A stretch of DNA of 64,000 nucleotides from Pseudochelatococcus contaminans (GCF_014195635.1 NZ_JACICC010000007.1:62001-126000), one strand, 5' to 3'. Shown: positions 9,525 to 18,635, counted from the first letter of the stretch. The notes: generated by a model not told the origin, from the sequence alone. Translations and numbers: made by a program.

Positions 9525-11210
9525 TCATGCGGTGGGGGCGGCCGTCTCCCGCCGCTCTATCCGTCCCACCCGGGAGAGCACCACGACGGGCAATATGCCG
9601 ATCGCCACGATCAGCAGGGCGGCAATCGATGCTTCCTCATAAGTGCCCCGCGCGGCCTCGCCGTAGAGATGCGTCGCCAGGGTCTCGAAGTTCAGCGGGC
9701 GCAGCAGCAGCGTCGCGGGCAGTTCCTTCATGCAGTCGACGAAGATCAGCAGTCCCGCGGAAACGAGCGCCGGCTTCGATAGCGGCAGGTGGATCCTGCG
9801 GAACACTCCTGCGGATGTCTGCCCGAGCATGCGGGCGGCATGATCCAGCGACGGCGAGATGCGGCTGAACCCCGCCTCGATGCCCCCTGTCGCGATTGCC
9901 ATGAAGCGGACGCAGTAGGCCAGAACGATCGCGCTGCCGGAGCCAAGCAGCAGGAGGCCCACCGACACGCCCAGATACCGCTCCGCGCCCGAGGAGAGCA
10001 GGCGGTCGAACGCGCCGACCGGCATCAGCAGGCCGAGCGCGAGCACCGTTCCCGGAACCGCGTAGCCCACCGTGGAGATCCGTGCGGCGATTGCGGTCTG
10101 CCGTCCCGGACAGGTTCGCGCCGCATAGGCGACGACGAGGCCGCAAAGCAGGATCACAACGGTCGCGATGGTCGACACGGTGATGGTGTTGACGACCTCG
10201 CCGAGCAGCCTGTCCGAAAGCCCGGCGAACCGGTATCGCTTGTAGGCTTCCGCGCACAGATAGACGGCGGGCGCGACAAATCCCAGCACGATCGGCGTGA
10301 TGCACAGCACGAACGCTCCCGCCGCGCGGTAGCCGGTCAGCCGGGAGGGCGTCATCGCGCGCGGGCGCTGCGCCGTCGCCGTGTAGCGCTGGTTGCGGCG
10401 CGCGTGGCGCTCGATCAGCACGAGGCCGATCACCAGAACCAGCATCGCCAGCGAGATCTGCGCCGCGCCCGGCATGTCAGAGCGGCTGACCCAGGACGTG
10501 TAGATGGAAACGGTGAGGGTCTTGACGCCCAGAAACTCGGAAGCGCCGATATCGTTCAATGTTTCCATCAGCGCCAGGCTGACGCCGACCGCGATGGCGG
10601 GGCGCGCCAGCGGCAGGGCCACGCGCCGGAACACGTCGTGACGGCGGTTGCCCAGGGTGCGCGACACCTCGACCAGATTGGCTGCCTGTGTCAGGAACAT
10701 CGAGCGCGTGGTCAGATAGACGTAAGGATAGAGCACCAGCCCGAGCAGAAAGATGCACCCCCACATCGATCTGATGTCCGGAAGGCGGAACTCGCGGGGG
10801 CTGGAATAGCCGAGCAGATGCCGCAACGCGCCCTGAACCGCGCCGACGGGATGTAGAATATCGAGGTAGGCATAGGCGATGATGTAGGTGGGAACCGCAA
10901 GCGGCAGCAGCAGGCCCCATTCGAGAAATCGCCGGCCCGGAAACGTGTAGGCGGTCACGATCCACGCCGTGGTCGTGCCGATCAGCGTGGTCAGCATGCC
11001 GACGCCGAGCAGCAGAAGCAGCGTCTCCCTGAGCGCCGTCGGCAACACGTAGCGCAGCATGTGCGGCCACAGCCCGGCGCTGCCCTCGAACGCGGTCAGG
11101 ATCAACGCCGCAACCGGAAGGCAGACGAAAGCGGCGATCGTCAATGCCGCAAGGCGCCACCGCAATCCGGAAAGGCGCCGCGAAACAGTTCTCATGGGAT
11201 GGGAGACCAA
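9525..11210 (-). CDS. fbpB: Iron(III) ABC transporter permease, fused two-domain FbpB type
   Basis: 561 residues with about twelve membrane helices in two homologous halves, the usual size for FbpB/AfuB/SfuB. Each half carries a BPD_transp_1 loop with the EAA-type contact to the ATPase: EVSRTLGNRRHDVFRRVALPLARP and DHAARMLGQTSAGVFRRIHLPLSKP. It moves Fe3+ from the periplasmic binding protein across the inner membrane using FbpC. It lies directly downstream of fbpA (64-base gap). Confidence 0.9.
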   Translation of the reverse strand: MVSHPMRTVSRRLSGLRWRLAALTIAAFVCLPVAALILTAFEGSAGLWPHMLRYVLPTALRETLLLLLGVGMLTTLIGTTTAWIVTAYTFPGRRFLEWGLLLPLAVPTYIIAYAYLDILHPVGAVQGALRHLLGYSSPREFRLPDIRSMWGCIFLLGLVLYPYVYLTTRSMFLTQAANLVEVSRTLGNRRHDVFRRVALPLARPAIAVGVSLALMETLNDIGASEFLGVKTLTVSIYTSWVSRSDMPGAAQISLAMLVLVIGLVLIERHARRNQRYTATAQRPRAMTPSRLTGYRAAGAFVLCITPIVLGFVAPAVYLCAEAYKRYRFAGLSDRLLGEVVNTITVSTIATVVILLCGLVVAYAARTCPGRQTAIAARISTVGYAVPGTVLALGLLMPVGAFDRLLSSGAERYLGVSVGLLLLGSGSAIVLAYCVRFMAIATGGIEAGFSRISPSLDHAARMLGQTSAGVFRRIHLPLSKPALVSAGLLIFVDCMKELPATLLLRPLNFETLATHLYGEAARGTYEEASIAALLIVAIGILPVVVLSRVGRIERRETAAPTA

Positions 11211-11273
11211 TGCGATTGTAACCGGCGGGAGCGGTTGCCGGCCGAGCCGGCCGGCAACCGCAACTTGTCCGTA

Positions 11274-12302
11274 TCAGTTGTCGAATCCGACCTTCTCGGC
11301 CAGCTCGCTGGCCTTCTTGCGGAAGCTGACGCCCTTGGCCAGATCGATCGTGTCGGGCTTGAGCACGCCGTATTGTGCGATCAGGGGCGCGACGGTCGCC
11401 TTGGCGTTGACCGGGTACTCGAAGTTCGCCTCGGCATAGATCTTCTGCGCGTCGTCGGACACGAGGTATTCGAGCAGCTTGACGGCCTCGGCCTTGTTCG
11501 GCGCATGACGCGCGACCGCCGCGCCGGTGATGTTTACCTGCGTGCCGCCACCCTCGAAGGTGGGCAGGACCATCTTGATCGCCTTCGCCCATTCTTCCTG
11601 CTCGGGGCCGCCCTTGCCGCTGCCCATCAGGCCGATGTAGTAGGAATTGGCCACGCCGATGTCGCACAGACCGCCCAGGATGTCGCGCGCGACGTCGCGA
11701 TCGCCGCCGCCGGCCTTGCGGGCCAGATTGGCCTTCAGCCCCTCAAGCCACTTCTCGGCCGCCTCCTCGCCGTGGTGGGCGATGTAGGACCCGATCAGGG
11801 CGATGTTGTAGGGGTGCTGGCCGGCGCGGATGCAGATCTCGCCCTTCCATTCCGGATCGGCGAGCTGTTCGTAGGTGATCTCCTTCAGATCGACGTTCTT
11901 GTCCGCGTAAACGGCGCGGGCGCGCAGCGACAGCGCGAACCAGTTGCCATTCGCGTCGCGCAGGGAGGCGGGGATCGTCTCCGTCAGCACGGCGGAGTCG
12001 ACGCCCTGCGTCAGTCCCTTTTCCACGAGATCGATCAGATTGCCGGCATCGACCGTCATCAGCACGTCGGCGGGCGATTTGTCGCCTTCCGACGTGACGC
12101 GTTCGGTGAGGCCGTCCTTGAGGAAGATCGTGTTGACCTTGATGTCGGTCGCCTTGGTGAAGGCGTCGAGCAGCGGCTGGATCAGGCCCGGCTCGCGGGT
12201 GGTGTAGAGGTTGAGCTCCGCAGCCATGGCACCGGACGGGCCGGCCAGAACCGCAAGAAGCGAACCCGCCAGCACGGCCTTCAACGTCAACTTGTTTTTC
12301 AT
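11274..12302 (-). CDS. fbpA: Iron(III)-binding periplasmic protein FbpA
   Basis: About 342 residues with a signal peptide cleaved near AMA-AELNLYTTREPG. LYTTRE, ILGGLCDIGVANSYYIGLM (the paired tyrosines that bind Fe3+) and TFEGGGTQVNITGAAVARHAPN mark the transferrin-like FbpA/FutA family. ATG 12302 is chosen because GGAG lies six bases upstream; the ATG at 12314 overlaps that ribosome site. It delivers iron to FbpBC. The ATPase gene lies upstream beyond a 200-base gap, so fbpA may also have its own promoter. Confidence 0.9.
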   Translation of the reverse strand: MKNKLTLKAVLAGSLLAVLAGPSGAMAAELNLYTTREPGLIQPLLDAFTKATDIKVNTIFLKDGLTERVTSEGDKSPADVLMTVDAGNLIDLVEKGLTQGVDSAVLTETIPASLRDANGNWFALSLRARAVYADKNVDLKEITYEQLADPEWKGEICIRAGQHPYNIALIGSYIAHHGEEAAEKWLEGLKANLARKAGGGDRDVARDILGGLCDIGVANSYYIGLMGSGKGGPEQEEWAKAIKMVLPTFEGGGTQVNITGAAVARHAPNKAEAVKLLEYLVSDDAQKIYAEANFEYPVNAKATVAPLIAQYGVLKPDTIDLAKGVSFRKKASELAEKVGFDN

Positions 12303-12508
12303 ACTTGACTCCATCTCACGGGGCGTCTAAATAGAACTATAATGATTACAATCTAGATCGTCGATCTGATCGATGAGACGGAATAACGACATCCGGCCGT
12401 AGCAGTAAACGGCTTTGTTTGCTGTTGGCATGTGCGTGAGATTTACTGTATCAAATCACAGCGCAACCTGTTGCGTGTGCAGTGAATTTCCATCTATATT
12501 GCAATAGT
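12303..12508 (-). promoter_or_regulatory. fbpC-fbpA gap with operator-like palindrome at 12355-12367
   Basis: This 206-base gap is long for a gene pair inside a transporter operon and probably contains a separate fbpA promoter. AGATCG-T-CGATCT (12355-12367) is a perfect 6-bp inverted repeat with one central base, about 55 bases before the fbpA start. It does not match the Fur, Irr or RirA patterns I know. Nothing else is recognised in the gap. Confidence 0.35.
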
Positions 12509-13561
12509 TCAAAAAATTAGTACCTGCTCGGGAGCGACGGAGACGCGCGCCGTATCGCCTTTGCGCAGGCGGCTGCGGTCGGTGGAGCGGACCCTCAGCG
12601 GCTCCGCCAGCGCTGCTACAGTGATGGATGTTTGCTCGATCTCGCCGATCAGTTCGCAATCCACCACCGTACATTCCACACCGTCCCCCTCACAATTCAC
12701 GCGCAGGCATTGGGGGCGGATGTAGACCGTGGCCTGCTCGCCGTCGGCGAAGCCGGGAGCCGCGAATCGCCCGAAAGGCGTTTCCGCGTAGCCGCTGCGG
12801 CAGGCGGTGCGTACCTTGTTGAAGGAGCAGAAGAATTCCGCGGCGTAAGGGCAGGACGGGCGCTCGTAGAGCTCGGCGCCGGCGCCGGACTGGACGATCC
12901 GGCCCGCCCGCATCAGCACGACCACGTCGCCGGCGGACAGCGCTTCCTCGGGATCATGCGTGACCATGATGACGGTCGTGCCGAGCTCCCGCAGCAGGTC
13001 GATGGTCTCGGAGCGGATAACGTGGCGCAACTCCCGGTCGAGGTTGGAGAACGGCTCGTCCATCAGCATGATCCCGGGCTGCGGCGCAAGGGCGCGGGCA
13101 AGCGCCACTCTCTGCTGCTCTCCGCCCGACAGCATGTGGGGGAACCGCTTCGCCAAGTGCCCCAGACCCAGCCGCTCGATGATTTCATCGCACCGCTCGC
13201 GCGCCACGCGCCGGCCGAGCCGCTTCAGGCCGAACAGGATATTATCCGTGACGCTCAGGTGCGGGAACAGCGCGTAGTCTTGAAACATGAAGCCGATATT
13301 GCGGTTTTCGGGCTCGACGTGGCTGGCGGCGCCGGAAACCTCCCGGCCGTCGAGCAGCACGCGGCCGTGGTCGGGCCACTCAATCCCCGCTATGACGCGC
13401 AGCAGGGACGACTTGCCGCATCCCGAATGCCCCACGAGGCAGACGACCGTGCCGCGCTCCACGGCGAGCGAAACGTCGTCGAGCGCCTGCACATTGCCGA
13501 AGCGGCGGGATATGCCGTCGAGTTCGAGATGACGGTCGCTTTTCATCAGCTGGATGTTCAT
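12509..13561 (-). CDS. fbpC: Iron(III) ABC transporter ATPase FbpC
   Basis: 350 residues. Walker A GHSGCGKSSLLR, Q-loop MFQDYALFPHL, signature LSGGEQQRVALARAL, Walker B IMLMDEPFSNLD and H-loop VTHDPEEAL are present. A TOBE-like C-terminal region follows (about 280-350). This is the CUT1-like FbpC architecture. Its start overlaps the stop of the RpiR-type regulator by four bases, so regulator and ATPase are translated together, an unusual arrangement for an Fbp system. It powers the FbpAB importer encoded downstream. Confidence 0.9.
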   Translation of the reverse strand: MNIQLMKSDRHLELDGISRRFGNVQALDDVSLAVERGTVVCLVGHSGCGKSSLLRVIAGIEWPDHGRVLLDGREVSGAASHVEPENRNIGFMFQDYALFPHLSVTDNILFGLKRLGRRVARERCDEIIERLGLGHLAKRFPHMLSGGEQQRVALARALAPQPGIMLMDEPFSNLDRELRHVIRSETIDLLRELGTTVIMVTHDPEEALSAGDVVVLMRAGRIVQSGAGAELYERPSCPYAAEFFCSFNKVRTACRSGYAETPFGRFAAPGFADGEQATVYIRPQCLRVNCEGDGVECTVVDCELIGEIEQTSITVAALAEPLRVRSTDRSRLRKGDTARVSVAPEQVLIF

Positions 13562-14484
13562 CGGTTTTCGTCCGGGAGTTTTCTTTGGTGGGGTGATCGT
13601 TTCTGGGCGCGCGTTGCCTTGCGCAGGCGTTCAAGCTCGCTCAGCGTATATACGGCCGTCTCCGAATCCGAGGTCGCGAGGCCGAGCAAAAGCATTTCCA
13701 GACACAGGACGGTGACGCCGTGCAGCGCAATGCGCTCGCTCTGGCCGCGCGGAACGGCCAATACGACATCCGCGCGCCGGGCGAGGGGCGTTTCAGCCGC
13801 GTCCGAAACAAGCACCACCGGTATCCGCCGCCGGCGCGCCTCGGCAAGCGCGACTTCCGCTTCGAGGTAGGGTTCGCCGTAAGCCAGCATCAGCAGGGCG
13901 TCGCGCGATTTCAGATCGAGGAGCTGGTCGGCAAGTCCCGCGCCGGTGCGGTCGAGCACAGCCTGGCTCTTGCCCTTGCGCCGCAACCGGGCTGCGAAAT
14001 AGGCGGCGATATGGGCCGTCGGCCCAATACCGAACAGCACGATACGGTCCGCCGTATGCAGGATGTTCAGCGCCGCCAGCACACTGGCCCGAAATGCGGG
14101 CTGGTTCAGCACGTCGAGCCCCGTGGCGAAAACGTCGAGCACCGTGTCCAGCGCCGTCTCGACGCTTTCCGACGTCTCGGCCAGCGTGCGCCGCAGGTTG
14201 TCGACGGGCGCGTTACGCTTGCCGTAAGATGCCGAGATCTCGTTCCGCAAATCGTGCAGCCCGTCGAATCCCAGAGCCTGTACGGCGCGGATGACCGTCG
14301 CGTCCGACGTACCGATTTCCCGCGCGAGATCAACGGCCGACGAGGTCAGCACCGTCAGCCGGTTGGCGTCGATAAATGCCGCTACGCGCTTGAACGTCGG
14401 CGAAAGGCTCTCGCGACGACGCGCAAGACGGTCGCTGAACACATCCCGTTTCCGGGCGCGTGAGGTACCTAGCCTTGAGGACAT
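13558..14484 (-). CDS. MurR/RpiR-family regulator
   Basis: 308 residues. An N-terminal HTH_6 domain (about 20-95: SPTFKRVAAFIDANRLTVLT, then VDLAREIGTSDATVIRAVQALGF) is followed by a SIS domain (about 125-270: ADRIVLFGIGPTAHIAAYFAARL, DALLMLAYGEPYLEAE, PVVLVSD). RpiR proteins normally sense phosphosugars through the SIS domain. Here the gene is coupled by four bases to the iron importer ATPase. Either the SIS ligand is an iron chelate or sugar-linked siderophore, or sugar metabolism controls iron uptake. A 9-bp inverted repeat upstream is a likely autoregulatory site. Confidence 0.85.
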   Translation of the reverse strand: MSSRLGTSRARKRDVFSDRLARRRESLSPTFKRVAAFIDANRLTVLTSSAVDLAREIGTSDATVIRAVQALGFDGLHDLRNEISASYGKRNAPVDNLRRTLAETSESVETALDTVLDVFATGLDVLNQPAFRASVLAALNILHTADRIVLFGIGPTAHIAAYFAARLRRKGKSQAVLDRTGAGLADQLLDLKSRDALLMLAYGEPYLEAEVALAEARRRRIPVVLVSDAAETPLARRADVVLAVPRGQSERIALHGVTVLCLEMLLLGLATSDSETAVYTLSELERLRKATRAQKRSPHQRKLPDENR

Positions 14485-14513
14485 GAGCGCCTTCTGAGAT
14501 GACCATCATTTTT

Positions 14514-14555
14514 GTAGTGTTTGTTACATTCAATCAGCCAGAAAGTAAACACTAC
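14514..14555 (-). promoter_or_regulatory. Inverted repeat, candidate RpiR-type operator
   Basis: GTAGTGTTT (14514-14522) and AAACACTAC (14547-14555) form a perfect 9-bp inverted repeat, with centres 33 bases apart (about three helical turns), 30-70 bases before the regulator start. A third copy of the arm lies at 9483-9491 by the fetA start. It could bind the divergent gene's own regulator. Confidence 0.4.
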
Positions 14556-14809
14556 GTGATCTCTATCGGGTGTTGCCGGTCGGTTCGTGCGTCGGTTGAG
14601 GATTGGCTTGATCGTCGTCGCCTGCGAGCATGTGATTATTTTCGAATAGATGACTTTAGAAATATAGGTATCTGGGGGCGCTCTACGTCGGCATGGCGCA
14701 CTCGAGTAAGCATGTTTCTGAAGCTTTACTGCTACATCCAACTGTGTTGCCGTTTCCTTGGATAGGCATGCGGCATGATCATCACAAAAATCCAGGGAAG
14801 AGAATCAAT

Positions 14810-14950
14810 ATGAGGTTGAGGCGGGTCTCGATCGGACCAGCAATCGCCATGCTGGCGACGTTGCCGTTCGCGTCCGCAACAGGCGGATATTCCAATGAAA
14901 ACGTGGAAATGGCCGGATCGGACACCCCAGCGTTGTGGCCCCATGGTTGA
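14810..14950 (+). CDS. Small predicted exported peptide (46 residues)
   Basis: ATG at 14810 follows AGGGAAG at a good distance. The peptide has two arginines, a hydrophobic stretch (GPAIAMLATLPFASA) ending in a plausible signal-peptidase site, then a short acidic tail. It may be the surviving N-terminus of a larger exported protein whose remainder was deleted, or a genuine small protein. No family recognised. Confidence 0.3.
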   Translation: MRLRRVSIGPAIAMLATLPFASATGGYSNENVEMAGSDTPALWPHG

Positions 14951-15083
14951 GGGGCACAAGTCTATTCATCATCGCGCCCACCTCCAATTGTGGAGAGCCT
15001 CATATGATCGAGGTGTCCCTCGATGGTTTCGACAAGGCGTTTGGGCGCGTGATTCAGCTCGATAGATGAACAGAGGAGGCGAT

Positions 15084-15590
15084 ATGAACTCACTTATCGA
15101 ATCCACCGAGCAAGGACGAGGCGCCCGTACTGCCTCACGTCGACTGTTGCTTGTCCGCAGGCGCAAGCTGGCCAGCTTGCGCAAGGAAGTCGGCAAGCTT
15201 CATGATGCTGGCTATTCCACCTCGATGATTGCGCATGCTCTTGACATTTCTCCACGGGAGGCAATTGCCTTCTGCCCGAAGCCCTCGAAAAAAATTCTAG
15301 AGATTAAGCGCCTTCGCGACCAATCGGGCCAGTGGAAGAAACTTCCAGACCGCGCGATCAGGATTCTTATTCGAGGGCGGTATGCATATCTCGGAGGAAA
15401 TACGGATGAGGCACGTGCCCGCGCACTTTCAAGGATCGCGGCGGCATACACGAAGGCTGAGTTGCTGGCGGAGCCGGGGATCGGGCATTCCTCCGCGACA
15501 CAGATCGAGCTATGGCTTGAGCACATCGGGCTCCACCTGAAAACAGATACCCACGCTGATACTATGTCGACAACGTACACTTTCCGCTGA
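15084..15590 (+). CDS. Unrecognised protein with HTH-like and alpha-CTD-like ends
   Basis: 168 residues from ATG 15084, chosen because AGAGGAGG lies four bases upstream. The N-terminal third is very basic and contains LHDAGYSTSMIAHALDISPREAIAFC, similar to a helix-turn-helix. The C-terminal part (AYTKAELLAEPGIGHSSATQIELWLEHIGLHLK) resembles the helix-hairpin-helix DNA-binding domain of the RNA polymerase alpha subunit. That pairing suggests a small regulator, but I cannot name a family. Its stop touches the TonB remnant that follows. Confidence 0.5.
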   Translation: MNSLIESTEQGRGARTASRRLLLVRRRKLASLRKEVGKLHDAGYSTSMIAHALDISPREAIAFCPKPSKKILEIKRLRDQSGQWKKLPDRAIRILIRGRYAYLGGNTDEARARALSRIAAAYTKAELLAEPGIGHSSATQIELWLEHIGLHLKTDTHADTMSTTYTFR

Positions 15591-15593
15591 TGA

Positions 15594-15870
15594 GTCAGTG
15601 CTTCGCGTCGCATCCGAACGATCGCCGTCCTGATCACTCTGGCCCTGCATACGGGCGGATTCGCTTGGATTTCGCATTGATGACAGCGGCAACATGCCCA
15701 CGGCGCGCCTCGCTCTGTCGTCGGGTTTTCCCAAACTCGATGCCGAAGTGCCCAACATAAGTGCGTCGCGCAACGCCGGCTCCGGCGCTACATCGGATGC
15801 CAACAGGACGATCACAGCCCCGGGCAGTTCACCGGCAGGTGAACGCAGAGACGCGGGAAACAAGAGGTGA
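15594..15870 (+). pseudogene. tonB: TonB-like energy transducer remnant
   Basis: One frame gives RRIRTIAVLITLALHTGGFAW, a basic-then-hydrophobic TonB-like membrane anchor. A different frame then gives LGFRIDDSGNMPTARLALSSGFPKLDAEV, which fits the TonB C-terminal domain pattern (F-x-I-D-x-S-G, then SSG and LD), with a polar tail to a stop at 15870. The proline-rich linker between them is missing. So the gene suffered an internal deletion that also broke the frame. TonB transmits proton-motive force to outer-membrane receptors. Confidence 0.4.
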
Positions 15871-15885
15871 GAGGATCTGACTCGT

Positions 15886-16491
15886 ATGAAAGCAGCCAGA
15901 ATGCCGCGCAATATCATGCTCGCCGAGCCGCTATCAGCGGTTGTCGCCCTCGCTGCTCTGGCTCTACTGCCCGAGGTTGTTCCACCCATGCAGGAGCAAC
16001 AAATGCCCTACAAAGCGGAGACCCTCGTGGCTGAAAGGTCCCTTCCGAACGGCGCCTCCTCTATCAACGAGACCTATGGTGACTGGATCGTCAACTGCAG
16101 CATCGTCGAGAACAAGAAGGTATGCGTTTTCAGCCAGACGCATACCAGCAACCAGAACGGAAAGCGTGTATTTGCGATCGAGTTGCAGCCTCCAGCCGAC
16201 GGCAGGACGAACAGTGTCATCCTGTTGCCGTTCGGGCTCCGGCTCGATGACGGCGTGATGCTGAAGATAGACGAACAGACGCTGGAACTCGATGCACGCT
16301 TCTCGACCTGCATTCCGGTCGGCTGCCTTGTCCCCATCGCATTTCCTGCAGCTGATACGGAGGCGATGAAGAGGGGCGAAAAGCTGGTTGTCACCGCGAA
16401 CAGCTCTGATGGGGGAGTATCCCGGACATTCACCATTTCGCTCAACGGATTTGCCGCCGCCGTGAACAGGATCACGGAATTGGCGAAATAA
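15886..16491 (+). CDS. ialB: Invasion-associated locus B (IalB) family protein
   Basis: 201 residues with an N-terminal hydrophobic segment (about 13-32), then YGDWIVNCSIVENKKVCVFSQTH, LPFGLRLDDGVMLKID and FSTCIPVGCLVPIAF. These are the conserved blocks of the IalB family, including the four cysteines that probably form two disulfides. Members are secreted or periplasmic proteins of alphaproteobacteria; in Bartonella IalB aids red-cell entry, but in free-living species the role is unknown. The start could be 15886 or 15901. It sits beside a TonB remnant and insertion-sequence debris. Confidence 0.85.
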   Translation: MKAARMPRNIMLAEPLSAVVALAALALLPEVVPPMQEQQMPYKAETLVAERSLPNGASSINETYGDWIVNCSIVENKKVCVFSQTHTSNQNGKRVFAIELQPPADGRTNSVILLPFGLRLDDGVMLKIDEQTLELDARFSTCIPVGCLVPIAFPAADTEAMKRGEKLVVTANSSDGGVSRTFTISLNGFAAAVNRITELAK

Positions 16492-16680
16492 CGGCTATAT
16501 TAGCGAGCCGCACCTGGAGTAGGACAGGAGAACAGCAAGAAAAGATACGTCAGTAGAAAACGGGGGAAGGGGCCTGGTGGGAGAAACAATTGGAACTGCG
16601 CCAGCTTCGTTGCATCGTGGCAAGCGCCCGCAACCGCCGCTTCAGAGCAGACGTGAGCGGCATGCTTGCCGGCGAGGAAG

Positions 16681-17237
16681 TGACCTACCACTGAACTTTC
16701 ATCCGGCAGCGATCAGAGTCTCGGCGGTTTTGGATACGCCAAATGGCGCGGTTGCGGCGATGATCCCGGCATAGTCTGCCGGGGTCTTGTATCCGAGCAA
16801 CGAGTACGGTCGGAAATGGTTGTAATCGTCAGCCCATTCGGCAATGGCGCTGCGGGCATGATCGAGGCCGAAGAACAGGCTTTCGTTCAAGAGTTCGTCA
16901 CGCATGCGGCCATTGAAGGATTCGACATAGCCGTTCTGCATCGGTTTTCCCGGCGCGATGTAGTGCCACTCGACCTTATGATCCTTCGACCAAGCCAGGA
17001 TCGCGTTCGACGTGAACTCCGTGCCGTGGTCGGAGACGATCATGCCGGGCTTGCCTCGCCGCTCGAGGAGCGCGGTAAGTTCCCGCGCGACGCGACGCCT
17101 GGAGATCGAGGTATCAGGGATCGCCGCCTGGCATTCGCGCGTAACGTCATCGACGATGTTGAGCACGCGAAACCGTCTTCCACAGGCAAACTGGTCGTGG
17201 ACGAAATCCAGCGACCATCGGGCATTGGCCTTAGCCT
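16681..17237 (-). mobile_element. IS3-family element, C-terminal part of the transposase and one end
   Basis: On the minus strand the frame reads [65 protein letters not shown] and [12 protein letters not shown], the DDE integrase core of IS3-family OrfB, ending at the stop at 16699. The element end (TGACCTACCACTGAACTTTC) begins at 16681; a copy of the same end lies at 26403. OrfA and the N-terminal half of OrfB are missing because the sequence is interrupted near 17237 by an IS701-type fragment. Confidence 0.8.
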
Positions 17238-18317
17238 CATGGTGGTCGACGAGACCGGGTTTTTGAAGAAAGGCGAACAGTCTGTCGGGGTTGCGCGGCA
17301 GTATTCGGGCACGGCTGGCCGCATCGAGAACAGCCAGATCGGCGTGTTCCTGGCCTATGCGAGCCGGTTCGGTCAGACGCTGATCGACCGGCGGCTCTAC
17401 CTGCCTCGGACCTGGGCCGATGACAACGACAGGCGCGTGAAGGCGCATGTTCCCGAAGACATCGCCTTTGCCACCAAGATCGCGCTTGCCCATGACATGA
17501 TCTCTGCCGCGCTCGATGCGCGGGTTCCCTGCCGGTGGGTGCTGGCGGATGCGCTTTACGGTGGCGACTACGGTCTGCGGGGTATGCTGGAAGAGCGCCG
17601 CCAGCCCTACGTGCTGGCGGTGCGTTCCAACCATCATCTGCGCTTCCTCACCCGTGAGGGACTGGTCATGACCGATCCGAAGGCCATTGCCGATGAACTG
17701 CCGGCGCAGGAATGGGCGATGATTGCTGCCGGAGAGGGTGCCAAGGGGCTGCGGCTCTACGACTGGGCGCGTTTGCGATTGCCATGGATCACCGATGAGG
17801 GCTTCGAGCGTTGGCTGCTGATCCGCCGCAACCGGAAGGAGCCGGACAAGCGAGCCTATTATTTGGTCTTCGCGCCACAGGATACGTCGCTTGCGGAACT
17901 CGCCGGCGCGGCTGACTTGCGCTGGACGATCGAGGAATGCTTCGAGCGCGCCAAAGACGAGCTTGGCCTCGATCACTGCGAGGCGCGTTCCTGGCATGGC
18001 TGACACCGGCACATGAGCCTTGTCATGGCCGCGCAGGCCTTCCTGGCAAAGCTTTCCGCCGACCTGAGGCGTTCCGCTTCCGACGGCCGGGCTTCAGGCA
18101 AACCGAACGAAAAGAGTCCAATGGCCGCAACGACCGCCTGACGGCCATGGATGCTCTTCTGCCGAGCGTGCCTGAAATCCGCTACCTCCTGTCCAGACTG
18201 CTGCTCAGACCCCCAATCAGCAAGGCATTTGTCTTCGCATGGTCACTCTGGAGACGGCAACATCAGTGCTGTGCCGCCCTCGCTCACTATCGAAAACAGA
18301 ATAATACGCAACTGTAG
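17238..18317 (+). mobile_element. IS701-family transposase fragment, frameshifted
   Basis: Begins abruptly at [16 protein letters not shown] and continues with [37 protein letters not shown] and [27 protein letters not shown], the characteristic core of IS701-family transposases. At about 18003 the frame stops, but another frame continues with LPSVPEIRYLLSRLLLRPP and ends in AHYRKQNNTQL at 18317, the usual C-terminus. So the N-terminal part is deleted and a frameshift lies near 18000-18130. It faces the IS3 fragment head-on. Confidence 0.75.
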
Positions 18318-18380
18318 TAATAGGATACTATAGCGTAGAAAGGGATGGTCCGTAATTTTGGAGTTTATCGCCGGCTGGAG

Positions 18381-18635
18381 ATGGACAGGGACAAGATCGA
18401 TGACGTGATTCTCGCGCTGCTCTACCTGACGCTCGCCCGCGATGGCCGCGCGTGGAAGGGCTTCAACTGGAACTCCATGAACCGGCTGCACGAAAAGGGC
18501 TTCATCGGCGATCCGGTCAACAGGGTGAAATCCTTCTGGCTCAACGAAGAAGGCATCGCACCCTCGGAGAAGCTTTTCCGCGAGATGTTTTCTATTGACA
18601 GTGGAAGGCCGACCGCATCTGGATCGTGTGGGTGA
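18381..18635 (+). CDS. DUF6429-like small protein
   Basis: About 84 residues. MDRDKIDDVILALLYLTLARDGRAWKGFNWNSMNRLHEKGFIGDP matches a small protein family (DUF6429, from memory) found near mobile elements and of unknown function. The last 15 residues (IDSGRPTASGSCG) look non-native, so the C-terminus may be frameshifted. It lies just downstream of the IS701 fragment, a common setting. Confidence 0.5.
   Translation: MDRDKIDDVILALLYLTLARDGRAWKGFNWNSMNRLHEKGFIGDPVNRVKSFWLNEEGIAPSEKLFREMFSIDSGRPTASGSCG

Noticed and set aside
9789-13870. Several 350-415-codon open frames on the plus strand across the iron transport genes
   Set aside because: They are Arg/His/Gly-rich shadows of fbpA, fbpB, fbpC and the RpiR gene, with no motifs of their own.
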